64,000 bases of DNA, taken from NCBI GenBank assembly GCA_012932295.1, contig JAAONU010000019.1, positions 28,152,913-28,216,912 on the forward strand, in the 5' to 3' direction. The notes under the pieces were generated by a model. That model saw nothing but the letters and a program-made list of their open reading frames with translations, did no database searches and was not told the origin of the DNA. How positions within the stretch are numbered: the stretch's first letter is position 1; the number at the start of each line of letters is the position of its first letter. Made by a program: the position numbers and the translations under genes. Of the stretch, positions 47,641-59,965 are shown piece by piece. The DNA comes from Cyclina sinensis (lineage: Eukaryota; Mollusca; Bivalvia; Venerida; Veneridae).

Positions 47641-50164
47641 CAGGGTTCCCACTCTTTTTCCAGATTGAAATTTAAGGACTTTTCCAGAACCTTATCAGCT
47701 TTTCAAGAATTTCCAGACTGAAATTTAAGGACTTTCCTAGCTTCTCTGGCTTCTCAAGGACAAGTTTCAAACATTATATTATACCATTCTTAACGTATGC
47801 TGTATTCTCACTAAACATGCAATGTAAGTGCAATAATTATGCATCAATCTGATAACTTTATTAAAAAATAGAAATATGTTGTTTTACAATCATATGAACA
47901 ACAATAAACTACAAATAGAAATGCATGTACTCAGACTTAAATTTGGCTGTAGAATGTCTTTAATATGTCTTCATCTGAAACAATAACTAAACTTATTTTC
48001 TTATTAAAACAAGAATACAGTCTCTTTGTCCTGAATTTTAAACTTTCAAATGGCAAATACTTCACAATTTTTTCAGTAATGTAGTTTTACATTCTATATC
48101 TAAATCAACCGATTTCAACTGCTGTTGCTTCTCCAGCAATCTCCTGCGTAAGGCATTAGCCTTCGTCACATACGCGAACTCCCGTTTGTTTTCTGCTTTT
48201 TCCATAATTTCTGATACTGATTCATTTAAACTGTCAATATAGATCTACTCGCAATTGCTTTCGATTTGTTTTCAGTTTTTCAACTTCAATTTCAACTGCT
48301 TTTCTCTTTTTAGACTTTGCTTGAAGCTGCTTTCCTGTACGCTTTTTATCAAGATGGGCCATATATTTTTGCCTGGCACTTTGAACAGACTGCAGCATTT
48401 CTTTAGTTACAACAACACCTTTCAGACCTCCAACATGTTGGATTTAGTCATAAATCACTCTTTGTGCAATTAAATTGTGTTCTGATAAATTGTATTCATC
48501 TTTTTATTCACGGAAAAACCCATCTCAACAGATGCTTGTCCATGTGAAAAGATTAAAAGTTTTCTAAGTATGGCCCAAAGTTTTTTTCTACATTTTACAT
48601 TGTCAAAAAACAATTTATCTAATCTATCAGTATTAATGTTAAAGTTTTTGAATTCTTCTACTCCACTTGCATCCTTTAGGAATACTATAAATTCTTAAAG
48701 AAGTTCGTCACACTGCTTCAGTTCTACATAACCACATGATGAAACATTTGTTAGTACCTTTCTAAAGTTTTCAATGCATTCATTTGGGTGTTCTACTATT
48801 TCAGCTGGACTTAGACATTTTAAGTTTCCGACTAAAGTTTTATTAAGAAGAGATTTTTCCAGCAATTTTCTTGTTAATGTGATAAGCATCTTCTTGCAAC
48901 CTGCTCTGAAGTCCATCATTGATCTTTTACTTACTAGTTTACTCTTGAGTAGCTTTTTGATCTCTTCTTCTTCTTCAGCAACAAAACCAGTATCAATTCT
49001 ATTGGTATGTTTGTGATTTTCTTTATCCTGAACATCTATTAAAGTCAGTTTCTGAGCTGTTGTAGCAGGAGAAATCACATCTTCTTTAATGAATCTAAAC
49101 ATAAGTCCCCTGAGAAGCTGTTCTATCTCTGCTGCCAGTAAAGGGATCATAGGTTTGTCAGTTTGAAAACGGGTCAAACATGTCTCTACAGGCTTAGCAA
49201 CAGACACTATAAATGCATATTTTGCAACTGAAAAGCGATCAGCACATGATTCAACTACCGTGTCATATGATTTTGTTCCAGGATTTTTAACCTGTTTTTT
49301 CTTGACAGATTCGATAAAAGTATTCATGCACTTCTATTGCTCTCTCCAAAACACTGATGTTCTCCACCCAACATACCTGACAGAAGTGTAATGGATAAAA
49401 ACATTGCTTAGTCACTTTTTCATAATCATCCCTTCTAGCTGGAGAATCAACAAATAACGTATGCATGGATGTTAGTTTATGAGAAATGTTCCTCTAAACC
49501 CTTGCCTGAAACCATTATGCACTGTATGTAAGCCACATGAACCAATGTCCCAACAGTTTTTACCATAAACTGCTAGTTTTTTCTGTAACAGATCAAAAGT
49601 TGCCCAGTTCACGTTTGGGCCATCCATGGATATCTGAACAATACTACAAAGTCCTATCCTATTTTCAAAACAATTTTCAAAACTCTGAACTAAATCCAAT
49701 GCACAACTATGCCCTAGAAAGTCTGATGTGAAGTAACGGCTGCTTACACAATCATGATCCCAAAATCGCACGAGAATATCTAGTTGTTTTTTCTGTAATT
49801 CTAGATTTAGAGATGCATCAAATAACATTACATAATCAGTACCTCTAATTTTGTTCTCTAACAAAGAAGAAAGATATGGTGCAATACCATAACATGTTAA
49901 ATACATTGACTTAGTTTGTCCTAAACTCATACTTTTTGCAATTTCTGAATCACTGAACATTTTCTTAAAAACAAGAACTGTATCATCATTCGATGAAAAC
50001 GAGTTGCCATCATTGACAGTTTTTAAACACCACCAAACTTCTGCATTTAAAACATCAGTCTTGTTTATGAATGAAGAAACAGTACATGTTTCAGTTTTCT
50101 TTCCAGGAAAAGAAACATCATCTACGGCTGTCACTGAAGAGCAATTAGTGGTATGAAGAACCAA
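47641..50164 (-). pseudogene. hAT-type transposase, nearly complete but broken; 3' terminal repeat at 47,641
   Basis: This is a cut-and-paste DNA transposase with an hAT-like layout. The first block (50,164-49,472) gives LFDASLN (first Asp), then FWDHDCVSSRYFTSDFLGHS, MDGPNVNW (second Asp) and CGLHTVHNGF (the C-x-x-H type motif). After a frameshift near 49,485 comes MHTLFVDSPARRDDYEKV and CWVENISVLERAIEVHEY. After another near 49,325 the frame continues KPMIPLLAAEIEQLLRGLM to CDELL. A single TAA (48,695) interrupts it before LRKLLIFSHGQASVEMGFSV, the hAT C-terminal dimerisation motif. The tail (basic coiled region) runs to a stop at 48,062. The end of the element is CAGGGTTCCCACTC at 47,641, an hAT-like terminal repeat. 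The 5' terminal repeat was not found; a bivalve-type repeat lies there. hAT membership is from remembered family patterns. Confidence 0.8.
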
Positions 50165-50199
50165 GTTTAAATTTTAGGTTCTGTGAAGACTTTAAAGAT

Positions 50200-50755
50200 G
50201 ACAGGTTGTCCTGATGCTTATCACCTTTCTGGTGTGATGTTGGGGCCGTCCTCCCCATAGAGGATATGTCAATAGTTAAAAATTACCCAGCAAGTACAAG
50301 CCAACAGTATGCTTAACTACCCTTGCTCATGATCAATTCTGTGAAGCTTCCTCAAATTTTCGATCAGCGGTTATGGAGATATGTCCATATGTGTTCAAAT
50401 TTGGAAAAGATAAAGACCCATAACTCAACTTAATGTCAGCCGATCGGAACACATCAGTAATACTTGTCACTACTCTTGCTAACAATTATTTCTGTGCTCT
50501 TTTTAAAAAAAATCTGTCAAACGGTTATGGAGATATGCCCATTTGTGTTCAAATTTGGACAAATCAAGGGCCGTAACTAGGCTTAGTACCAATAGATCAT
50601 AGCAAGTTCTATTGAAATAGAACCGGTGGTTATGGAGAAAAACGCAGACAAACTTTGTGACTTACAGACATACAGACAGACGGAAAGTACAAAACAATGT
50701 CCCCCATCCAACTATGTGGGAGGAGTGGGTGGGTGGGTGGCGGGGGACATAAAAC
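50200..50755. repeat. dispersed non-coding repeat
   Basis: The unit 'cggttatggagatatg.ccat.tgtgttcaaatttgga' recurs at 50,369 and 50,521. The block ends in 'cagacggaaag' and an inverted pair GTCCCCC...GGGGGAC with a GGGT run. Related in style to 32,105-32,665. It abuts the 5' side of the hAT remnant and may have displaced its left end. Confidence 0.55.
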
Positions 50756-50759
50756 TACC

Positions 50760-51425
50760 TTATTTTACATAGATAAATTAGTCAAGTAATTTTGATAATT
50801 GTTAAGACATTAAGACTTATCTTCTGTATCTTGCTTTTAGGCCTTGACCTAAATTGCTGTCTTTTTCGTAGTTTGTCAGCATACAGGGTTTTGAAGTTCA
50901 TTTGTTGTTTTATGCACCCAATTTATCAAAACAGTTTAGATAAAGACCGCTGTGCACTTATTTTGTATTTCACTAATACATTATTATATTCCAAATTCGG
51001 AAATTTTGGAATATTATTAATGGAATACTCGAAAATTAAAGTTTATAATTAAAACGTTGGCAGTCGGACAAAGTAATTCTCGATCTTGTTATGTGACGAC
51101 CTTTTTTTGTCAATGGAGCAAACATCAAATGACTTTACGTTATCGGAATTAAATATGTTGATCCTGCTGGCAATAGTCCTTTTAACTGAGTGATAATGAG
51201 ACTCAGTGCCTGATCAGTGAGATAGATACGAACATGGATCGTACAGATATTGTTACATAAACAGTAGAGGTACTTGCTAGGTAATTTCTCAAGGGATGTT
51301 TTGATAGTATGAACTGTATAACTAGCGATTCACAAAAAAAAATCAGTTGTATTTACAAATACTAGCATAACAAAACAAACCTTTGTCACCCTCATAAATT
51401 CAGCGTTAAACATCACAACAGCGGC
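50760..51425. other. no gene seen
   Basis: AT-rich. The open frame at 50,792-51,052 lacks motifs. Confidence 0.35.
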
Positions 51426-52005
51426 CGACTTTGGTCTTGAAGAAGTGCGGAGAATATTGCGTAGATGCAACAAGTTATTTAAGAAACACCAAAGGGATCA
51501 GTGAGGCAATGCGCGGTGATATAACAATTACCCCAGGTTATTGAACTGTTTACAGAACTTTACGTTTTTGCCTTATTCATTACCAGTGATGCAGCATTTG
51601 AAAGAGACTAAGAGTATCGCCTTCTGTTTGCCAGGTGGATCGTCAATCATATGGAGATCAATCGCAGATAGCGTGTGGTTTTCAGATGAGTCGCATTTGT
51701 GTTTCAATGAACACTTAAATAGTCTTATCTGTCGGATATGGTGAAAAACGAAAAGCCGACTGTCTATCCTGAAAGACCATTTAATGACGAGAAAGTGACT
51801 GTGTGGGGGCATTGAGCTCAACCGGTGTCATCGGTCCATTCTTCTTTGAATTTGGCGGAGAAGTGCAAACAGAGAACAGCGACCGCTCTTTGAATTTACT
51901 AAAATCTAAATTCATTTCAGCTCTATACAGAAGAGATATAAATCTTTAATAATATCTGGTTTCAACAGGATGGTGGAACTCCTAATACAGCTGGAAAAGT
52001 TACTG
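51426..52005 (+). pseudogene. mariner/Tc1-type transposase relic
   Basis: DDE transposase fragments across several frames: VWFSDESHLCFN with CRIW (about 51,680-51,740), then TGVIGPFFFEFGGE (about 51,826-51,860, read in a shifted frame), then FQQDGGTPNTAGK at 51,963-52,001. The Asp in SDES and the Asp in QQDGG are the first two catalytic residues of this superfamily. Stops and frameshifts are numerous and no terminal repeat was identified, so this is an old copy. The minus-strand open frame at 51,573-51,821 is a shadow. Confidence 0.8.
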
Positions 52006-54200
52006 ATTTGTCCTTTTTGTTATACGATTCTTCATGGCCTGTCTTTAACTGCTCTATACTGTCCCTTGTGTATTTTTTTCCATCAAAGTCGATTTTCCAG
52101 GACTTTCTGTCGTCCACCTAGTCTTGTCCTTGTTTTTTTCATTTTCATAATGTTGTCTTGTAGAGATTAACATTTGTTTAGTAATGGTTCGGGTTAAATC
52201 TGTCCCGTCCAGTCTTTTACAATTTACAAAAATCTGTTGTCTGCCATCCCAGAAATATATATTTAATTTTGTTTATATTGTAAGGTTGGTATAACAGATC
52301 AATGTTTATATTAAGTTCAAATTTGAGTTGTAAAGTATAAAAAGGTCATAAAAACAAATATTTTCTGTTAGAAGGGAGTCGGTCAACATTATATTAAAAA
52401 TAATAAAGACTGCATCGTCAGGGTCGCATCCTTTTAACCCTGACGACTTGCAAATGTGAGAGCGAAAAGGGCGCTATAAGTGATCGGGTGGAGCTTTGTT
52501 TCGCGTCTTTTAATCTTGCACAATTTCTCTTGGCTGTGCATTGCTTGGGCCTCAAAGTGAGATCCACCTTTTGCTTAAAGTAGAACTCAATGTCGTCCCT
52601 TCGTTCCCTGCATTCGACCCTAAAGAATAAAATTTGTACCGAAACACACGTTTAAAGAACAATTGACAGAATTTAATCCTAAAACTACATAAAAAGTGGA
52701 TAACTCGGTTGCACAAAATACGTGATATCATCAATTTTCCCTTAATATTATTCATAGAACAACTTGATCTGAACTAGAGATGAGTTAGTCTTAACCCTTT
52801 AATAGCATACTTAAAAACTGCATAAAAGACCCTTTTGCTCCCTAATTCTTCTGACCATCTGTGTTCCTTTTTCAATTTTTCAGCAATGACACATAATTTC
52901 TATCAGGAATAGAGAACATTTAGAAGTCTTTCGTTTTCATAGCGAATTACTAAATTAGTAAATCGTGATTCTATGTTTTTAACAAATCGCCAATTTGTAC
53001 AAGGAGATACTAAGTTTTTTACGTTGAAATGTATTCTTACATTTTTGATTTGGAATAGGAGAAAATCATCAAATAAACATTTGATTAGAAACATGAAAGC
53101 ACGTAAAATACTCTGGTCGTTTTTTTAATAAGCGGAAGAACGGACATTTTCATAGCTCTATTATCCAACTTAACTGATAAGGACTCGCCTCGTACCATCT
53201 TGTGCTCATAGTCGACTGAAATATGACCGAATACAATTAAGTTTAAGATACAAACAAAAACTCACGTGAACATATGTACATGGATTTGTAAAAGCATGAG
53301 CTTCACGAGAACTACTCCGTGTGAATTTTTACTGATAGCTTGGAAAGTCCCAGAAAAAGCTAATAATTTACATTCACTACTTAATACTGCACTTTATTTA
53401 TCAAATCAAAAAAAAGGTTGAAATTTACGCCTGCAGGTGCTGCAAGCATAGCGTTTTGTCTGTATTATCACAGTATAAAATTTCATTAACAACTTTTTTT
53501 GAGCAATTTCAATGTTTGATAATATTTTAATCCATTTTGTTTTATTTTTAGACAAAAAAGCGACAGAAAAAAATACGTATGAACCTAGTTACTCGAATGG
53601 CATTGCAGATATCCTCTTTTCATCAGCCTTGCGTTTCTTCTTTCTTCGCCATTCTGCTCTCTTTTCGTTAAGGTAAAACACGAAGCAATGAAACCAAATA
53701 GGCAAGGTAATTTCCTTCTGTTACAAGAGCTTCCCTTTGCGTCTGTACCGGCCTCTGTTTCAGTTGTCTAGTACTTAAAGTACTGATTTTCTTTGAGACA
53801 CTTTCTTGGGCTACCGGTATTTCATGATTTTTTTCTTGTCTTTTTCTGTTTAAAAGAAGAAATGATGTAACAATATTGCTCACCTTAGTACAATTGCTCT
53901 CAACAGCAAAGCCGATGAAACACATTCACCTAAAGAACAGTATACATTTTTACCTAGTCAATGTCATTTGAATTAATAACCAGTGATCCCTTGGACATGG
54001 CCAGTTTGTAATATAATATCTATTACTTTAAGGAATGTCAAAGTTAGAAACAGTCGAAGATACAGGAACCAAGTTTCACGGATTAGCTCGAGAAAACGGA
54101 AACTAGGTCAGAAGGTCATGGTAAAGGTCGTCCAAAATGAAAGTTGAAATGTGCAAGCAAAAATATGCATGCAGCTCAAATAGAAAACAAGGAAGTAATT
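52006..54200. other. mostly empty; one weak minus-strand exon candidate
   Basis: A perfect 9-bp hairpin (CGTCAGGGT ... ACCCTGACG) is at about 52,414-52,445. On the minus strand at 53,668-53,850 an open segment follows a reasonable acceptor (TTTTAAACAG) and encodes a basic, Gln/Ser-rich stretch (KRQEKNHEIPVAQESVSKK) to a stop. It could be the last exon of an unknown gene, but there is no family match and the preceding donor would give an implausibly short intron. Confidence 0.25.
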
Positions 54201-54204
54201 GATT

Positions 54205-54650
54205 TTATTGATTTATTCACTCATCGATTTAATACTTAAAAGACCTTTACTGATCATGATTATGTGAATACAACACATTCACTTATTCATTTATTCAATC
54301 ATTCAGAAATGGCGTCAGATGACTAATAAATTAATCAACTAATTAATGAATTCATTCATTTCTTCACTCATTCTGATATCCATTCAGAGATGACATTCAT
54401 TTATACCTCAGGCAATACAATTTACTCAGTAATTCACTATCATTTACTTATTTATATACACAATACTTTTATTCCAATGGTCGTTCTTTTTTTTTCTTAT
54501 GTACTGCTCGGTATCATTTTTCATGTCTATGTACATTTCATTTAGTTATTCATTTGACTGATAAGTTTTATTTATTAATAATAATAAGCATTAATCACCT
54601 TGTATTAATTTATGTATTTGTTTACTTATTTCTTCGTTCATTTCATCAAC
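54205..54650. repeat. degenerate TTCATTTA-type low-complexity tract
   Basis: Extended imperfect runs of ATTCATTT/ATTTATTC words, probably an aged tetranucleotide microsatellite directly upstream of the pogo relic. Confidence 0.6.
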
Positions 54651-54689
54651 GTTTTGTTATAAAACCGTTTAATGGGCATACCCTACCAT

Positions 54690-56085
54690 TAACTGATGAT
54701 ATACTTTTTCTACCAAAGAACAGACTGTACAATCCTGATCTTCTTTGGAAGGCATACAGAGAGGTGAAAAATAAAGGTATTTCTGTGTACAGAGATGCAC
54801 GTAGGTATAATATCTCAGGGAGCACATTGAGGGAAAGGACTATTGGTATACAGCCTGGAGTTGATTAACAAGGAGAAACTACCGAAGCCTGGTACAGCTG
54901 TTTTCAACAAAAAGAGGTGATGGACCATGTTTCTTATATGACTGGCATATGGTATGGATACACGAGAATCTAGTTTTTTACATCTGGCCACAGACTTTGC
55001 CATGACCCTATGAATTACGTCAGCCCACAGTTGACACAGTCCTGGTTTACTGGTTGTAAACATCGAAACCCGAAGTATGTTTATCTAAATACAAGAAGCA
55101 AAATGCACATCAGCAGAAGTCTTGGATACTTACTATCATGAGCTTTATAAAGTAATGTGCAAGTACGAGTTCAATTTCATCCAGAGTACATCTTTGTGTT
55201 GATGAAACTGCATTGATGATGGAACAAAACCCCCACAATGTTGTATATATAAAAGGGCCAGACTTCACAGTTACTTTGATCATTGGAAAGGGGCTGTGAC
55301 ATTTGTGTTCATTTATTTATCTTAAAGAAAATCAGCTTTAATTTTTTTTATTCAGGTAGTGTTACAAGATTGCTTGTGTTTCCTGGTTAAAGATGGAAAG
55401 ATGAGTTGTTGGATTGTTCTTCACTAGAGTCAGGTGGTACTGTATCAGAGACAGACTGATCACTTGAAGAAGTTTGTATCAAATGGTACCAACCATCCAG
55501 ACCTTGTATTATTTGATAGGCACATAAGAGTCTCACGTGAGCCTGGTATTGTCAGCATGGGGATCTTTTAACCATGTAGTATTCTTTGTTTTACCACCTC
55601 ATACTTTCACATAACACTGGATGTATGTTGCTTTGGCCCATTCAAGGATACTATTAAATTCAAATGTCAGAAGCACATGCGGAGAAATCCAGGAATGCAA
55701 GTGACAAGGTATTTTTCATACATCATTTATTATTTTTGCTCTATTTTAATCATTTTTGAAGGATAAATAGCTTGAACTTGAATGAAGAGTGCAATCAAGT
55801 AATAAGAAGCAGTTTAAGCATAAACTGTGTTTATAATAAAAATGCAGGACTGTTTTATAACTTGAGGTATACCGTTGCTAACCTAGCTAGTAATGCTTAC
55901 AATAAGTGTGGCTAACGATCATCTGATATCGCCTTTCAGGGAAACCCGTATATATCCTATCAAAAGGGAAGAAACCGATGTACAAAACACAAAACCAGCT
56001 CTGATTCATGATTGTGGTGACAACTTGGGTGAAAAGCAAGCACATTCCTGGAATTTAAAAAAAAATCTGATGTTCGTACAGACAT
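54690..56085 (+). pseudogene. pogo/Tigger-like transposase relic, with a probable intron
   Basis: Segments in family order, across shifting frames. A helix-turn-helix of the psq/CENP-B type comes first: LLWKAYREVKNKGISVYRDA and RRYNISGSTLRERT (54,740-54,840). The second DNA-binding part includes VSYMTGIWYGYTRI (about 54,925-54,970). The DDE core start is VDETALMMEQNPPHVVYIKG, where Asp is in VDET (55,197-55,257). Then FFVLPPHT (about 55,585), followed by a degenerate 'qPLDvgcFGPFK' region (55,610-55,650). A GT-rich gap follows 'gcaagtgacaag' (about 55,708). The C-terminal part resumes with ASNAYNK and SPFRETRIYPIKREE (55,885-55,975). There are many stops and frameshifts. Old, dead copy. Superfamily assignment is secure from the motif order. 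Confidence 0.8.
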
Positions 56086-56509
56086 AATATCCCCAGTAAT
56101 GTGAAACTAGCTCCAGCCAAAAAAAATAGAATCAACGAAGTTGATGAAAAACATGCTGAGGAACTTTGTTATGTCACCAATCTGAACCTGATTCTTTTAC
56201 TTGAAATTGTGCTTTAGGGTAAGTGTGATGGACACATCTTAAATTTTGTTCAAAGGTTTGAAGGTTAGAGTGTTAGAAGAGGAGACACGTTCCTCTATCC
56301 TAAATGTGAAAAGTCCTCTGTCCCCAGTGTGTATCAAATTTATTGGGTTTGAAGTTAAATTTGAGACTCTACACAGTCAGTCTAGCAATAAAGGAGCTAT
56401 TGGCTATAATAAATAACATTTTTTTTAGGTTTGAAATAGTCATTTTAGTATATGTTTCCGTTAAAATAACGTTTCACAAATCTATTTCTAAAAATAGTAC
56501 AATAAACTT

Positions 56510-56930
56510 TATACTTTATCCTAAATCGATCAGCTGATTCATTGCTCTCACTAACCAGACCAATATACATGTACCATTCTTGTTCAGAAACTGCAGCGTG
56601 AAACTCACCTTCAACAGGAACCAATTTGTTACTAGTTTCGTTAATGTTAACATCTGTATTAACATTCTGAGGACTCGTATCTTCTCTGTCCGGTGATGCA
56701 TTTGACTCTGTTACCTTACGGGTGCCTTGAACTTTTTGTCAAGTTTTGCTATTTGTCTTTGACAGTTCATGAAGAGTCCAGACTTAGCATTCAGATTTCA
56801 TTACATCAGATTTACAGCTTTCACACGAGCATGACAAGTCTCGGCTTGCTATTGAAGTATTACCAATAGGAACAACAGCGTGAGCTAAAAAATCCCTTTT
56901 ACTGCCTTGATGTTTTCATTTTACGACGAT
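56510..56930 (-). pseudogene. C-terminal fragment of a transposase-like protein
   Basis: The minus strand reads GSKRDFLAHAVVPIGNTSIA, then SRDLSCSCESCKSDVMKSEC (a Cys cluster, C-x-C-x2-C...C). After stops and a frameshift it reads VEGEFHAAVSEQEWYIGLVS near 56,590. The 'EF.AV....WYIG.V' ending after a Cys-rich block is a layout that I associate with the C-termini of several DDE-type transposon proteins. It is tentatively the same family as 58,790-60,341, but this is weak. Confidence 0.35.
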
Positions 56931-58029
56931 GATTTCTTTTTTCTTTCTGTCTTTCTATATGTATGCTGGGGCAATATTTTGAATCTATGATCTTATGTCC
57001 GTGAAAAATCTTCAACAGGTACAATAATTTAATACAAAATTGAATCTAACCGTGAAGTGACCGGTTTTGTTTAAAAAAATTATTAGGTACATTTAGATAA
57101 AAATAATTTAATAAATACACGTGTTTTAAACTTGCTAAATGAATAAAAATAACAGTCATCATTGGCGCGCTAAATGTAGACACATTATTAACATACCATG
57201 TATTACATGATGCGGAAAATGCTAAAAATAGCACCGATTCAGTAGGTTTTCGTTATTATTTTTTATAAGCCTAAATGAATTTTCTTCAATTAAAGTGCAT
57301 AGACATCTACATAGAAAGTACTTCCCTTTGCTATAACCGACATTTTGTGAAGATCTATTTTTCTACAGTCTTTTCCCAAAAAGTGTTTTGTACAACATGC
57401 ACCGATGACGACTATTCAGTCGAAAGCAATTAATATATAAATTAAGAAACACTTCACACAAAGCCGATAACAATTTAAGAAAGTGCTTTATATGTAGGGA
57501 TTTAATGCACTGCATTTGAAGTCAATCTATTTACTTTAAAAAACGATGACAACCTGCCTGCATTAAGGTATTCTTAGAATTTCCTGCCATGCACGTTCTC
57601 TAAAGAACACGTGGGTTCGCCGCCCTGTAAATTTTTCTCATATGTCATTTCATAACACAATTAATGTGTCAACAATATAAATGAACACAAATTTATTATT
57701 TTCTTTTTGATATAGACATCGTTTTACAACAACCCCTGTATATACTTAAAGGAATGCACATCATCGTATGTTCAGTTAACTTACGTCACATTCGATGATT
57801 TTACGTTAAGACTTTGTGTATTTCAATTTCTTTACTTTAATTATCATGTAATTGTAAAGGTATTCACATTAAAACTTTTATTCTCAATTATTGAAAGAAG
57901 AATCTTTTTTTTTAACTAAATTTTTTTTTAAGAATGATGAATTGTTCTCTCTCAAAAAACAACAACAACAATAACAAAAAAACCCAAGATAACATCAAGA
58001 CACTTGGCAATAAAAGTAGGGAGCATCAT
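56931..58029. other. no gene seen
   Basis: AT-rich, no recognised features; an A/C-rich run at about 57,955-57,985. Confidence 0.35.
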
Positions 58030-58480
58030 GTGATTGGGTTGACCCGCCGTCCGTCCGTACGTACATCCTGTTATCGTTGTACGGACGATAACTTGAGAAG
58101 GAATAAGCGGTGGTTTATATAACTGAGTACGAACATTGCCCATGGTCTGTAGATGACCCTCATTGAATCTGAGTTCATTAGGTCAAAGGTCAAGGTCACA
58201 GTGGCACTTATTGTAAAATACATGTCACAAAGATAACTTGAAGGAATAAGCCGCGGTTTATGTAACATAGTAGGGACATTGCCCATGGTCATTAGATGAC
58301 CCCTATTGATTATGAGGTCAAAGTTCAAAATCACAGTAATATTTAATGTGAAATCCTTGTCTGATCAATAAATTGAGAAAGTAATAAGCTGTGGTTTATG
58401 ATACTTGGTAGGGGCATTGCCCATAGCAATAGATGACCCTATTGATTTTGAGGTCAAAGGTCAAGGTCTCAGTGACACTT
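58030..58480. repeat. tandem repeat, ~140 bp x3
   Basis: 'aacttgag.aggaataag.ggtttat' recurs at 58,090, 58,234 and 58,372 (spacing 144 and 138). 'attgcccatgg' and 'ttgaggtcaaaggtcaaggtc' occur at matching offsets. A 'gtccgtccgtacgtac' block precedes it. Common bivalve-type dispersed tandem unit (from memory). Confidence 0.75.
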
Positions 58481-58789
58481 ATTAAGCATAAGTATGTATA
58501 TATGCCACTGTAACAGGCAGATGAATTGGGGACATCAGTGTCCTTTGTACACATTTCTAGTTTTTTACATACTAGTATATTCTTTAAGTCACTTAGCAAT
58601 ACATAAACCTTTCAAAGCTAAAATTACCCTCTTTTTTTCTGACTGCCTATAGACACACTAAGCATATTAACGATATAACAATTAAATAACATTTCGATTA
58701 TGATCGATGAAATGTTTAGGGAACATAATACTCAAATGGTTCTTAAGTATTCACATATATGATTTTTTTTATTAAGATTAAAGAAAGTT

Positions 58790-59965
58790 ATGGCATCTAG
58801 GATGACAAGTTATCGCCATAGATCGAAAGAAAAAGATCCCGAGAAGTATCAGTTGTATTTAGACAAGCAAAGAGAAAGATCTAAGAAAAGAAGAGAGAAC
58901 CTTAAGAAAGAATAACATTAATAAAACCATCAACTTCAGCCTTAGAGAGAAAAAAAACATCAATTGGAACAGCAGAGAGAGAGACAAAAAAAAAAAAAAA
59001 CATTGAAAGAAAAGCTTGCAAAGTTTCAGAACATAATAATAATGTTCTTAAAATAAAGTTCACACCAAAATAAGGCTAATTAAAAAAGAAAAGTATAATA
59101 GAATAATGAAACAAAAATCACGAGCACTCATGTCACCACAGAAGAAAACATGGGAAAGGAATAAGTACAAAGAGAGAAAAGCAAGAAAAGCAGAAGAGAA
59201 AAGGAAAGAAATGTCAAAAGATGATAACTCTAAATTACTATCTGTTGTAGATGCATTTGTACAAAAATCCATTTAATTGTAAAAAAACAGAGCAGAATGT
59301 TACAAGCTGCATTCGCAAAGCTATGCCAGATGATGCAAACAAATATGCCAAAACTGTCCACAATCTGAATAAAAAGTCTTCACCAAAAAAACAAAAGGCA
59401 CTCTAAAGTAATGACAAAAAGAGGCCAATGGAGGTTACCAAAGCCAACCTGAATAAAATGAAAAAGAGATCAGGTATTGTTCTTGCTTAGATTAAAACCT
59501 TCTATAAGAGAGAAGACATCTCAAGAGTAGTACCAAAGAAAAAGGTTTGCCACTAAGAGGGACTAGGCTATTTGCTCCAAGTGTCCATTAAATCTGCATA
59601 TGAAAAGTTTTCCTCTGAAAATCCAAATAAAAAAGTAAGAATCAGTAAGCTTGCCTCACTAAGACCTACAAATGTGAGAAAGCTGAATTACAGTCATAGA
59701 GAGAATTGTGTATGCACATATTGTATAAACATAAGATTTAAACTCCTGACACTGAGCAAGGCTGCCCGCAAGAAACACAGCAATGACAAAGATATTTTAG
59801 AAATTATCTCTGTGCCAAAGGTGACAGTGCCTTATTCTTTAGGCCAGAATGTATCAATGGTAGATGTGTGAAGTGCACAAACTATCAGGAGACACTAGAT
59901 TCCTTCTATAAAGGCACATGTGCCTTTGGAAAATATGCAACTGGCGTGCAGAATCATTTGTTCAC
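58790..59965 (+). pseudogene. transposase-like protein, N-terminal part (Cys-rich, 'DFxEN' family)
   Basis: Reads, over several frames, SYRHRSKEKDPEKYQLYLDK (basic N-terminus), SRALMSPQKKTWERNKYKER, QVSIKSAYEKFSSENPNKKV, RISKLASLRPTNVRKLNY, then ENCVCTYCINIRFKLLTL. After a shift it reads ECINGRCVKCTNYQETLDSF (to about 59,900). The paired Cys clusters (C-x-C-x2-C and C-x4-C-x2-C) suggest metal binding. I recognise this as a widespread invertebrate/fish mobile-element protein layout but cannot name the superfamily. The protein stops making sense at about 59,965, where the continuation appears on the opposite strand. Many A-rich frameshifts; dead. Confidence 0.55.

Noticed and set aside
48255..49016. 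Plus-strand open frames at 48,255 and 48,774
   Set aside because: Antisense shadows of the hAT-type transposase coding region.
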